A stretch of DNA of 64,000 bases from the NCBI GenBank assembly GCA_964511535.1, contig CAZEFW010000005.1:62001-126000 (forward strand). Direction: 5' to 3'. A program made the position numbers and the translations under genes. The stretch is from CAZCFB01 sp964511535. GTDB lineage: Bacteria; Myxococcota_A; Polyangia; GCA-2747355; CAZCFB01. The notes under the pieces were generated by a model. The model ran no database searches and had not been told where the DNA came from. It saw nothing but the letters and a program-made list of their open reading frames with translations. How positions within the stretch are numbered: position 1 is the first letter of the stretch; the number at the start of each line of letters is the position of its first letter. Positions 52,743 to 60,608 of this stretch are shown here, piece by piece.

Positions 52743-54992
52743 ATGAAACAGCTCTCCCTCAGCAAAGGGGGCGCCGGCGACGGGGACGCCCCCGTCACGC
52801 TGGAGGGCGTCCTGGAGCGGATCACGTTCTTCAACCCCGAGAACGGCTGGAGCGTGGTGCGCATCCGCGGCGGCGCGGCGGGGGACCCGCAGGGATTCAC
52901 CGCCGTGGGCAGCCTGCCTGGCGTGCAGCCGGGCGAGACCCTGCGCCTCACCGGCAGCTGGGTGGAGGACCGCAAGTGGGGGCGGCAGCTGCAGGTGGCG
53001 TCGTTCCTCACCGTGCAGCCCTCCACCCTGGTGGGCATGGAGCGCTACCTCGGCTCGGGCATGGTGGAGGGGATCGGCCCCGAGCTGGCCAAGCGGCTGG
53101 TGGGCCACTTCGGCCTCGAGGCGTTCGACGTCATCGAGCGCCAGCCCGCGCGCCTGACGGAGGTGGAGGGGATCGGCCCCAAGCGCAAGGCCCAGATCAC
53201 CGCCGCCTGGGCCGAGCAGAAGGTGATCAAGGAGGTGATGGTCTTCCTGCAGGCCCACGGCGTCACCACCGCCTTCGCGGTCAAGATCTTCAAGCGCTAC
53301 GGTGACCGCGCCATCGCCCTGCTCAAGGAGAACCCGTACCGGCTGTCGGTGGACATCTTCGGCGTGGGCTTCCGCACGGCCGACCGCATCGCCCTGAACA
53401 TGGGCCTGCCCGCGTCCTCCCCCCAGCGCGCCGCCGCGGGGCTGCTGCATGTGCTCGGCGCCCTCGCCGACGACGGCCACATGTACTGCCGCCGGGAGGA
53501 GCTGCTCTCCCGCGCCTCGGAGATCCTCTCCATGGAGCGGCCGGTGCTGGAGGGGAGCCTGGGCGAGCTGGTCACCGAGCAGCACCTGGTGGAGGTCAAC
53601 CCAGGGGGCGGCGCGGCGGAGGAGCTCTACTACCTGGCCTGGCTCCACGAGGCGGAGCAGGGGGCGGCCGCCCTGCTGATGCGGCTGCTGGCCCCACAGG
53701 GCGAGCAGCAGCCCCCCGATGGTGAGGAGCGGGCGGCCTCGGTGGCCGCGTCCCTGGCCCGGTTCGAGCAGGACGCCGGCGTCACCCTGGCCAGCCAGCA
53801 GCGAGAGGCGGTGCTGCAGAGCGGGCGCGGCCAGGGGCTGGTGGTCACCGGCGGCCCCGGCACGGGCAAGACCACCCTGGTGCGCGCCATCCTCACGGTG
53901 CTGGAGCGGGAGGGCCGCAACGCCCTGCTGTGCGCCCCCACCGGCCGCGCCGCCAAGCGCATGAGCGAGGCCACCGGTCGGGAGGCCGCCACCATCCATC
54001 GCCTGCTGGAGTTCGACCCGCGCCAGCGCAGCTTCATGCGCGACGAGGAGAACCCCCTGCCGGCCGACCTGCTCATCGTGGACGAGATGTCCATGGTGGA
54101 CGCCCAGCTGTTTCACGCCGTGCTCAAGGCGGTGCCCCGGGGCTGCCAGCTCGTGCTGGTGGGCGACGTGGACCAGCTCCCGTCCGTGGGGCCGGGCAGC
54201 GTGCTGTCCGAGCTGATCCGCTCCGGCGCCCTGCCCGTGGTTCGCCTCACCGAGATCTTCCGCCAGGCGCAGGAGAGCCTCATCGTGATAAACGCGCACC
54301 GGGTCAACGCGGGGCAGGTGCCGCAGACCGCGCCGCCCGCCGGAGCGGGCGAGGGCGAGCTGCCCGACTTCTTCTTCATCGAGCGCCAGGAAGCGGAGGA
54401 CGTGCTGGCGGTGATCAAGCAGGTGGTGTCCGAGCGCCTGCCCCGGCGCTTCGGCGTGGATCCGCTGGAGGATGTCCAGCTGCTCTCCCCCATGCACCGG
54501 GGCATCCTCGGCGACCGCAACCTCAACGTGGAGCTTCAGGCGCTGCTCAACCCCCACGGCCAGGAGCTGCGCCGCGGCGAGCGCACCTTCCGCGTTGGGG
54601 ACAAGGTGATGCAGATCCGGAACAACTATGACCTCGACATGTTCAACGGGGACATCGGTCGCATCATCTCCGTCGACGAGCAGGAGCGCCAGGTGGCGGT
54701 GCGCGTGGACGGCCGCCACGTGACCTACGAGTACAGCGACCTCGACGAGCTGGTGCTCGGATACGCCTGCTCCATCCACAAGTCCCAGGGCAGCGAGTAC
54801 CCGGTGGTGGTGATCCCGCTACACACCCAGCACTACACCATGCTCCAGCGCAACCTGCTCTACACCGCCATCACCCGGGGCAAGCGGATCGTCGTGCTGG
54901 TGGGGAGCGCCAAGGCGGTGGGCATGGCCGTGCGCAACAACCGCCTGATGCAGCGGAACACGAGGTTGGCAGACCTGATAAGGGTAGACTGA
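52743..54992 (+). CDS. recD2: RecD2 superfamily 1B DNA helicase
   Basis: A 749-residue 5'-3' helicase. The N-terminal OB-fold and helix-hairpin-helix region (GSGMVEGIGPELAKRLVGHF, EGIGPKRKAQITAAW) is specific to RecD2 and distinguishes it from the RecBCD RecD. Motif I is VVTGGPGTGKTTLV (near residue 370), then LLCAPTGRAAKRMSE, Walker B LLIVDEMSMVD, LVGDVDQLPSVGPG and the C-terminal YACSIHKSQGSEYPVVV and YTAITRGK. It acts in DNA repair and mismatch-linked stability. Length is normal. No recB or recC is nearby, as expected. Confidence 0.95.
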   Translation: MKQLSLSKGGAGDGDAPVTLEGVLERITFFNPENGWSVVRIRGGAAGDPQGFTAVGSLPGVQPGETLRLTGSWVEDRKWGRQLQVASFLTVQPSTLVGMERYLGSGMVEGIGPELAKRLVGHFGLEAFDVIERQPARLTEVEGIGPKRKAQITAAWAEQKVIKEVMVFLQAHGVTTAFAVKIFKRYGDRAIALLKENPYRLSVDIFGVGFRTADRIALNMGLPASSPQRAAAGLLHVLGALADDGHMYCRREELLSRASEILSMERPVLEGSLGELVTEQHLVEVNPGGGAAEELYYLAWLHEAEQGAAALLMRLLAPQGEQQPPDGEERAASVAASLARFEQDAGVTLASQQREAVLQSGRGQGLVVTGGPGTGKTTLVRAILTVLEREGRNALLCAPTGRAAKRMSEATGREAATIHRLLEFDPRQRSFMRDEENPLPADLLIVDEMSMVDAQLFHAVLKAVPRGCQLVLVGDVDQLPSVGPGSVLSELIRSGALPVVRLTEIFRQAQESLIVINAHRVNAGQVPQTAPPAGAGEGELPDFFFIERQEAEDVLAVIKQVVSERLPRRFGVDPLEDVQLLSPMHRGILGDRNLNVELQALLNPHGQELRRGERTFRVGDKVMQIRNNYDLDMFNGDIGRIISVDEQERQVAVRVDGRHVTYEYSDLDELVLGYACSIHKSQGSEYPVVVIPLHTQHYTMLQRNLLYTAITRGKRIVVLVGSAKAVGMAVRNNRLMQRNTRLADLIRVD

Positions 54993-55047
54993 GAGGGGAA
55001 GGGCGGGGGCGCGCCGCGCGGGCATGCCCCCGCTCGAGGCGGGGCTG

Positions 55048-55902
55048 CTACTTCTCCTTCTTCTCCTTCTCTTCCTCCTTGGGCTCCTTGGGCTCGGGGT
55101 CGCCCAGCAGCTCCTCGGTGGCGCCGCCCGCCTTCTTCACCATCTCCTTCCACTCGCCCTTGGCCAGGTTCTCGCCGCCGCCCAGCATGGACCACCAGCT
55201 CGTGATCAGCCGCTTCATCAGCTTCTCTTCGCGGTCCAGCCTGCCCTTCTTGCCCAGGACCTTCAGCCCCTTCTGGATGTTACGCAGCGCCTTGGCCGAC
55301 TCGTTGAGCTTCTTGGTCAGCGCGTCCTGCTCCCCCTCGGGGAAGGACTTGTCGAAGTTGGCCGTCAGCTTCTTGATCAGCTCCTTGCGCTTGTCCCCCG
55401 CCTTGTACGCCTCCGGGTCCATGGCGTAAGCCCAGACCAGCTCCTGCTTGTTGGCCTGGACCATCTTGACGTAGACCTCCTCCATGAACAGGTCTGGCGC
55501 CGTGCGGAAGAACTCGTCGGCCAGGTCGCCGAACTGCTTCTGCAGCGTCTTGCGCATGGCGGGCAGCGACTCGTTGACCACCGTGTGACGGATGGTGTTG
55601 ACTACGTTGGGCGCCTCCGCCTTGAGCTGTCCCTCGATCTCCTTGCCGAACTTCGGGATCCGGTTGCGCACCTCGGCTGAGACGAACTCCGCCATGGTCT
55701 CCGCCTTCATCACCTCGGAGAACTCGCCGTAGAGCCAGCCGAGGTACGCGATGATCACCGCGATGATCAGCAGGCCGCCCCACATGGTGACCTTGATGTT
55801 TTTGTTCAGATCCTGGATCCGCTCCTCCAGGTGACCGTTGATCTCGCCCGCGCGCTTGAGCTCCTGCTCGTCGTCCCGCTTGGGAGTTTTTTCTTCGCTC
55901 AT
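55048..55902 (-). CDS. Membrane protein with cytosolic and periplasmic helices, paired with upstream gene
   Basis: A 284-residue protein of unknown function. Residues 1-35 are charged and coiled-coil-like; one membrane segment follows (residues 37-56, TMWGGLLIIAVIIAYLGWLY), then a long helical domain and a Lys/Glu-rich tail (KEPKEEEKEKKEK). The GGGAGG ribosome site lies in the 11-bp gap after the upstream gene, with which it shares layout and probably ancestry. The two may form a heteromeric membrane complex (inference). Confidence 0.6.
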   Translation of the reverse strand: MSEEKTPKRDDEQELKRAGEINGHLEERIQDLNKNIKVTMWGGLLIIAVIIAYLGWLYGEFSEVMKAETMAEFVSAEVRNRIPKFGKEIEGQLKAEAPNVVNTIRHTVVNESLPAMRKTLQKQFGDLADEFFRTAPDLFMEEVYVKMVQANKQELVWAYAMDPEAYKAGDKRKELIKKLTANFDKSFPEGEQDALTKKLNESAKALRNIQKGLKVLGKKGRLDREEKLMKRLITSWWSMLGGGENLAKGEWKEMVKKAGGATEELLGDPEPKEPKEEEKEKKEK

Positions 55903-55913
55903 TGTCGCCTCCC

Positions 55914-56642
55914 TTATTTCTTGCCGGCCTTGGCGGGCTTGATGATGTTTTCCCCCTCGAGCTCGAACTTCTCGTTCATCAGCAGCAGCCAGGTGTGGAG
56001 CACTTCCTCCGTCTCGGGCGGCTTGGAGTCCTTCGTCTTGAAGCTCCGGTCGAGGGTGATCTTGAGGTCACGGAAGACTGCGATGTGCCGCGCGAAGGCC
56101 TTGTCCACCCGGGCCTTGATCCACATCCGGGAGGCGCTCTGGCTCAGCGCCAGCACTGCCTGCTTCTTGGCCGGGTCGCCCTTGATATCGGGCACCTGCT
56201 CCTCGAGGAACTTCTCCTGCTTCTTCTCGATCTTCTTGAGCGACTCGTTGAGCTTCCCGGTGAGCTGCTCGTCCACGCTCGTCTGCAGCGCGGCGATCTC
56301 CTTGTCCATCTTGTCGGTCAGCTCGGGCACCGGACGGCTCAGGGCCTTGTCCAGCTCGTGAGCGTAGACCGGGTAGACCTTCTCGCCGATGCGCAACAGC
56401 TCCTCGCTCAGCTTGGGCCACACCTTCACCGAGCGGTCCTGCAGCACCGCGATGAACTTGTCGGTCTCGATGTTCTTGACCTTGCTGTAGAACATCCATG
56501 AGTAGATGACGAACACCAGGATGATCACCAGCGGGACGCAGATGCTCAGGAGCCTGAGCTTTTTTCTGAGCTCATCCTCCCGGGCAAGCAGCCCCTTCGT
56601 ATCATCCAAAACTCCCTGCACAGACTTGCCTGACTCATCCAT
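55914..56642 (-). CDS. Membrane protein, partner of the downstream gene
   Basis: A 242-residue protein with the same plan as its neighbour: a cytosolic coiled coil (LLAREDELRKKLRLLS), one membrane segment (ICVPLVIILVFVIYSWMFY), and a helical periplasmic domain with Lys/Glu-rich stretches (LNESLKKIEKKQEKFLEEQV). Matching phrases such as KLNES and SRMWIKARVDKAF against the partner's sequence suggest common descent. GGAGGAG lies upstream of ATG 56642, chosen over an upstream ATG at 56672. Confidence 0.6.
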   Translation of the reverse strand: MDESGKSVQGVLDDTKGLLAREDELRKKLRLLSICVPLVIILVFVIYSWMFYSKVKNIETDKFIAVLQDRSVKVWPKLSEELLRIGEKVYPVYAHELDKALSRPVPELTDKMDKEIAALQTSVDEQLTGKLNESLKKIEKKQEKFLEEQVPDIKGDPAKKQAVLALSQSASRMWIKARVDKAFARHIAVFRDLKITLDRSFKTKDSKPPETEEVLHTWLLLMNEKFELEGENIIKPAKAGKK

Positions 56643-56804
56643 AGAACTCTCCTCCGTGGCCAAGGCCCCCATCGCTGATTTTCAGGATTAAGCCGGTAGT
56701 ATAGCCCACTGCCCCCCCGCGCCCAGGCAGATCATGCTCTTAGCCCCCGAAATAACGCGCCGCGGGGCTCTTGCGGCCTCAATGGGTGATCTCGCAGGCG
56801 CGGA

Positions 56805-57773
56805 TCAGGGGTAGGCAGGGTCCCCGCAGGTGGCCCAGGTGCTGGAGCCGGAGGTCTTCGTCTTGCACTTGCCGAGGCCCATGCTGGCGCAGGTGTACTT
56901 CTTCCAGCTGCCGTCGAAGCAGACCTCGAGATCGTCGCCCGCGCAGCGGTTGAAGCTCTTGTCACAGGCCGCGCCCTTGGACACGCACAGCCCCTCCTTG
57001 CACTTGCTGCCCTGGAGGGTGAGCTTGGAGCAGTCCACCTGGTGCTCCTTGCCCGAGGCGCACTGGTTGGCGATGTTGCCCGAGGCGCCCTTGCACTGGG
57101 GCACGAAGAACTCCGGGTTGCAGCTGTCCTTCTTTGCCCCGATGCAGGTGATGCCGCTCTTCTTGCCCCCCTTGCCGCAGAGCTGACCCTTGACCGAGCA
57201 GTCCTGCATCTCGACGATCCCCTCGTTGCAGGACTGGACCTGGCTGCCCACGCAGGCGGGGGCCGTGCCGCCGTAGCAGCTGTCCGGGGTGCAGTAGGCC
57301 GTGGCGCCGCCTGACTTGCGCGTCCCGCACTTCATCCCGGCGGCGGCGCAGTCGATGGCGAAGGTCTTGCTGTTGCCCACCACGTCGCAGCTGACGGCCA
57401 GGGTGCCGTCGCAGCGCGCGGCGAAGCTGGAGGTGCAGCTCTGGCCGATGTTCCAGCACTTCTTGACCTTCTCGCAGTCGCCGTTGGCCTTGATGGCGCA
57501 GCGGTAGATCTTGGAGTACGCGGGCGCCGTGCGGTTGACCTTGAGCACGTTGGCGTAGTTGTCGATGCACCCAACCACGCTGGGGTAGCTCTGCACGCCG
57601 CAAGAGGTGGAGATGATGCACCCCTTGATCAGGTCGTCGTCCGAGACCAGCGGCTCCACCGAGGCGTCGCCGCCGGCGCCGCCGTCCTTGTTGCCGTTGT
57701 TGCTCGACGAGTCGTCCGAGCAGGAGAGGGCCAGGCTCGCGCAGGCCAGGAGCACAAAGCAGGTCTTTTTCAT
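56805..57773 (-). CDS. Cysteine-rich secreted lipoprotein
   Basis: A 322-residue lipoprotein (lipobox LALSC, Cys18) with a Ser/Asn/Gly/Asp-rich tether and then about 30 Cys in repeated short loops (GCIISTSCG, CYGGTAPACVGSQVQSCNEG, CAGDDLEVCFDGSWKKYTC). Such repeats are frequent in myxobacterial secreted proteins with unknown roles. TATGCT ends six bases before the ATG and there is no Shine-Dalgarno site. It is divergent from another Cys-rich gene. Confidence 0.72.
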   Translation of the reverse strand: MKKTCFVLLACASLALSCSDDSSSNNGNKDGGAGGDASVEPLVSDDDLIKGCIISTSCGVQSYPSVVGCIDNYANVLKVNRTAPAYSKIYRCAIKANGDCEKVKKCWNIGQSCTSSFAARCDGTLAVSCDVVGNSKTFAIDCAAAGMKCGTRKSGGATAYCTPDSCYGGTAPACVGSQVQSCNEGIVEMQDCSVKGQLCGKGGKKSGITCIGAKKDSCNPEFFVPQCKGASGNIANQCASGKEHQVDCSKLTLQGSKCKEGLCVSKGAACDKSFNRCAGDDLEVCFDGSWKKYTCASMGLGKCKTKTSGSSTWATCGDPAYP

Positions 57774-57779
57774 CCCACG

Positions 57780-57785
57780 AGCATA
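57780..57785 (-). promoter_or_regulatory. -10-like hexamer TATGCT, 6 nt before start codon
   Basis: On the minus strand TATGCT precedes the ATG at 57773 by six bases, without a ribosome site. Confidence 0.35.
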
Positions 57786-57821
57786 TGCCGGGGGGCGTGG
57801 AACCTCAACCGACAGGGAGGA

Positions 57822-57930
57822 GGCTCGCTGCGCTCGCCTGACTTGAGGCTTGGGGCTTGAGGCTTGAGGGGAGATGGTTGGGGCTCGCTGCGCTCGCCTG
57901 GCTTGAGGCTTGGGGCTTGAGGGTTGAGTT
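57822..57930. repeat. Two copies of a 60-bp unit with CTTGAGG heptamers
   Basis: GGCTCGCTGCGCTCGCCTG begins at 57822 and again at 57882; each is followed by heptamers of CTTGAGG/CTTGGGG type, the same family as in the pilT spacer. Confidence 0.8.
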
Positions 57931-57963
57931 TTCTCACATCGCACGCTGCCGGCCCGGACCCAT

Positions 57964-58011
57964 CAACTGTCAACTGTCAAATGTCGACTCTCGACTGTCG
58001 ACTGTCGACGG
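57964..58011. repeat. CTGTCGA/CTGTCAA heptamer array
   Basis: A degenerate 7-bp array of the GTCGACA family lies directly upstream of the Cys-rich gene at 58043. Confidence 0.75.
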
Positions 58012-58042
58012 CTCACCACGGATGATATGCTCATCTCACTCC

Positions 58043-58669
58043 ATGACCTTCTCGCGCGTCATCCCTGTTGTTCTCGCCGCGGGCCTCACCTGCGGATGCC
58101 CCGGTGACCTGGAGATCCTGCCGGACCAGGGCGCCGGCGCACCTGACCTGCCCCAGGACGACACCCTGGTCATCGGCGGGGGCGACACTCTGACCGTGCC
58201 CTCGCAGGAGGGCGGCGTGGACACCGGCGCCGCGGTGGACACCGGCGCCGCGCCCGACCTGCCGCCGCCCGATCTGCTGGCCCCCGATACCGCCACGACC
58301 CCGGCCGATCAGGGCCTCCCCACCGGCGGCAAGTGCCCCTGCGCGGTGGGGCTGTACTGCGTCAACAACGCCTGCCGCTCCAAGTGCAACGCCCCCACCG
58401 ACGCCTGCAAGGCCATCTCCAACTGCCCGGCCACCGACGCGTGCGTGGAGACGAGCAAAAAGGGGCTGTGGGTCTGCATCCCGGGCAGCGCGCCGGGCAA
58501 GTCGTGCAGCGGCACTTACTTCTGCGCCCAGAAGCATGTGTGCGCCAAGGTGGGGAGCGGCGGCTACACCTGCGTGCCGGTGTGCAGCAGCAAGGGGGCG
58601 GCCTGCGGAAAGTCCAGCGGAAAGTGCCTCCAGGCCAGCGGCGGCTGCCTGTTCTGCTCCAAACCCTGA
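58043..58669 (+). CDS. Cysteine-rich exported protein
   Basis: A 208-residue protein. A signal peptide (RVIPVVLAAGLTCGC, an atypical lipobox) leads into a Pro/Asp-rich linker with repeats such as VDTGAA, then a C-terminal domain with about 18 Cys (GKCPCAVGLYCVNNACRSKC, ACGKSSGKCLQASGGCLFC). It looks like a disulfide-rich surface protein of the same general type as its divergent neighbour. An ATG at 58022 is an alternative start. TATGCT at 58026-58031 could be a -10 box. Confidence 0.65.
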   Translation: MTFSRVIPVVLAAGLTCGCPGDLEILPDQGAGAPDLPQDDTLVIGGGDTLTVPSQEGGVDTGAAVDTGAAPDLPPPDLLAPDTATTPADQGLPTGGKCPCAVGLYCVNNACRSKCNAPTDACKAISNCPATDACVETSKKGLWVCIPGSAPGKSCSGTYFCAQKHVCAKVGSGGYTCVPVCSSKGAACGKSSGKCLQASGGCLFCSKP

Positions 58670-58886
58670 GCTCGACGCTGGCCCTTTGTTCTGCTGCGGC
58701 TGGCCCGTTTCGTGCGGCGCTGCGTTGCCCTTGGCTATTTGTGCTCGACGTAGCGCTGCTACGCCTGCGCCAAAAAGCCGGCGGTCGCCTTGCGGCGCAT
58801 CGAAACGTCCTCAGCCTCGCGACGAACAAAGCGCCAGGTCGAGCTCTGGCGCTCGCCTACATGTGGAACACCCCGGCGGGCGCCCT
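58670..58886. other. Convergent spacer with short palindrome
   Basis: Between the Cys-rich gene and the trypsin-CAP gene lies a 217-bp stretch with the palindrome GTAGC-GCT-GCTAC and other short inverted motifs. It is probably a degenerate repeat; no gene or clear terminator is visible. Confidence 0.3.
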
Positions 58887-60470
58887 TTACCTGAGGAACA
58901 CCTCGGTCCAGTACGGCTTGCTGCCGTTGCAGCGGATCATGCCGATGCCCACCCGGGTCCAGGACGGCTTGAGCATGTTCTGGCGGTGGCCGGAGCTGTT
59001 CATCCAGCCGGTGTGAACCGACTGGGGTGACTGGTAGCCCATGGCGATGTTCTCCCCCGCGGAGCTGTACTTGACCCCCGCCGCTGACAGGCGGTGCCAC
59101 GGCTTCTGGCCCTGCTTGTTGGTGTGGGAGAAGTAGCCCCGGTTGCACATGTCCTGGCTGTGGGCCCGGGCCACCTTGGCCGCCGCCGGGTCGCACTTGA
59201 CCGCCCCGGCGCCGTACTTCGCCCGGACCTGGTTGAGCAGCTTGAACACGGCCGACTCCTCCGCCGAGCCGCAGGCGCCCGTGCTGCCGCCGCCGCCGTT
59301 GCCGCCGTTGCCGCCGTTGCCGCCGTTGCCGCTGCCCTGGGGCTTGTACTTCGAGGCGCCAGGGCTATTGGAGGTGTAGCCGCCCGAGGGGTTGCTCGCC
59401 GCGAAGCAGACGTTGCCGTTCTTGAAAGACTTGGTGCACACCTCGGCGCCGTCGCAGTTCTTGTCCTTGCCCAGGGTGGAGCACTGCTCCAGGCAGTACT
59501 TGCCCGCCACCTTCTGGCCCTGCCAGATCTGCACGCAGGCCAGGCCCTTGGCGCAGGGCCGCTTCCAGCAGGCCTGCCCCTCGTACGCCTTGCTCGGGTC
59601 GGCCCCGGGAGGGGCGGGCGCGCCGCCGCCTGGAGGTTTCTGACCGGGCGGGGGTGAGGGCACGCCGCCACCCGGGTTGCCGCCACCGCCGCCCGGGTTG
59701 CCGCCCCCACCCCCCTGTCCCTGGAGGACCACGTCTCCGCCAGCGTTCTGCTTGATCCACTGGACATACTTGTCCACGCGCATGTCGTTGCCGCCGTTGC
59801 CGCACCAGCCCGACTTGGTGGAGTGCACGCCGATGACCACCTCCTGCCCGCCGTACTTGGCGAAGGTGGGGCCGCCGGAGTCGCCGTTGCAGATGTTCTT
59901 GGCGCCGTAGAAGGAGAAGATGGAGCTGGAGACCTTGCTGATGGTGTTGGTGGTGAAGCGCTTGGTGCCGTAGTCGCTGGCGTTCTCAGAGGTCTTGCCG
60001 AAGCCCACCATGGTGATGGCCTGGCCAGCCTGGGGCACCTGGGTCGCGATGGGGGAGGGGCTGACGCCCTGGGGCGGGCTACTCAGGATCACCAGCGCCA
60101 TGTCGTTGCGATTGCCGCCGCCGTAGCTCGGGTGCCGGATCACCTGGCTTGCGGAGTACTTCTGGCCGCCAGACAGGGTGAAGTGGGTGGTGCCCGACTT
60201 GACGCAATGTCCGGCGGTGAGCACGGTGCGCTTGCCCACCAGGGTGGCCGTGCACGCGGCGCCGCTGGAGTAGAGCTTGCCCACGCTCGGGTGGCCGGAG
60301 TCGATCTGCCCGTTGGTGATGTAAGGCGAGAGGCTGGCGCCCCCGCCGGCGCCCGGCTGAACGGCCGGGTCCTCGCCGAGGATCCCGCCCCCGATCTCGA
60401 CCGGGCCGCAGGCCAGGGTCAGCAGCGAGGCGATGATGAGCAACTGGTGGTTTTTGGGTTTGCAGGCCAT
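58887..60470 (-). CDS. Trypsin-like protease fused to a CAP (SCP-like) domain, lipoprotein
   Basis: A 527-residue exported lipoprotein (lipobox LTLAC, Cys21). Residues about 50-260 are a trypsin-fold protease with a full triad: TAGHC (His88), RNDMALV (Asp123), GDSGGP (Ser198). Then come a Gly/Pro linker, a Cys-rich module (CWKRPCAKGLAC through CNGDAEVC-like loops), a GGN repeat linker coded by a GCCGCCGTT-type array, and a CAP domain (HSQDMCNRGYFSHTNKQG, AGENIAMGY, GWMNSSGHRQNML). Each part is common alone; together they are unusual. It may be a surface protease held to a target by the CAP domain. Confidence 0.88.
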   Translation of the reverse strand: MACKPKNHQLLIIASLLTLACGPVEIGGGILGEDPAVQPGAGGGASLSPYITNGQIDSGHPSVGKLYSSGAACTATLVGKRTVLTAGHCVKSGTTHFTLSGGQKYSASQVIRHPSYGGGNRNDMALVILSSPPQGVSPSPIATQVPQAGQAITMVGFGKTSENASDYGTKRFTTNTISKVSSSIFSFYGAKNICNGDSGGPTFAKYGGQEVVIGVHSTKSGWCGNGGNDMRVDKYVQWIKQNAGGDVVLQGQGGGGGNPGGGGGNPGGGVPSPPPGQKPPGGGAPAPPGADPSKAYEGQACWKRPCAKGLACVQIWQGQKVAGKYCLEQCSTLGKDKNCDGAEVCTKSFKNGNVCFAASNPSGGYTSNSPGASKYKPQGSGNGGNGGNGGNGGGGSTGACGSAEESAVFKLLNQVRAKYGAGAVKCDPAAAKVARAHSQDMCNRGYFSHTNKQGQKPWHRLSAAGVKYSSAGENIAMGYQSPQSVHTGWMNSSGHRQNMLKPSWTRVGIGMIRCNGSKPYWTEVFLR

Positions 60471-60573
60471 GCCCTGAACAACTGCAGCCTCCGTGCCAGG
60501 GGTGGGGGGCGAACCCCCGCCTGTCATTGCAAATGATTGCAGTTGCTTGGGGCCGTTGCGGAGTTGGCGGATC

Positions 60574-60595
60574 AGGGGGTCAGGTCCCCACTTGT
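60574..60595. repeat. Degenerate single copy of the GGGGTCAGACCCC-type repeat
   Basis: GGGGGTCAGGTCCCC followed by ACTTG resembles the core of the hairpin doublet at 52 kb, in the gap between the trypsin-CAP and LpoA/LivJ-like genes. Confidence 0.4.
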
Positions 60596-60608
60596 GGGCT
60601 GGTGCCCC

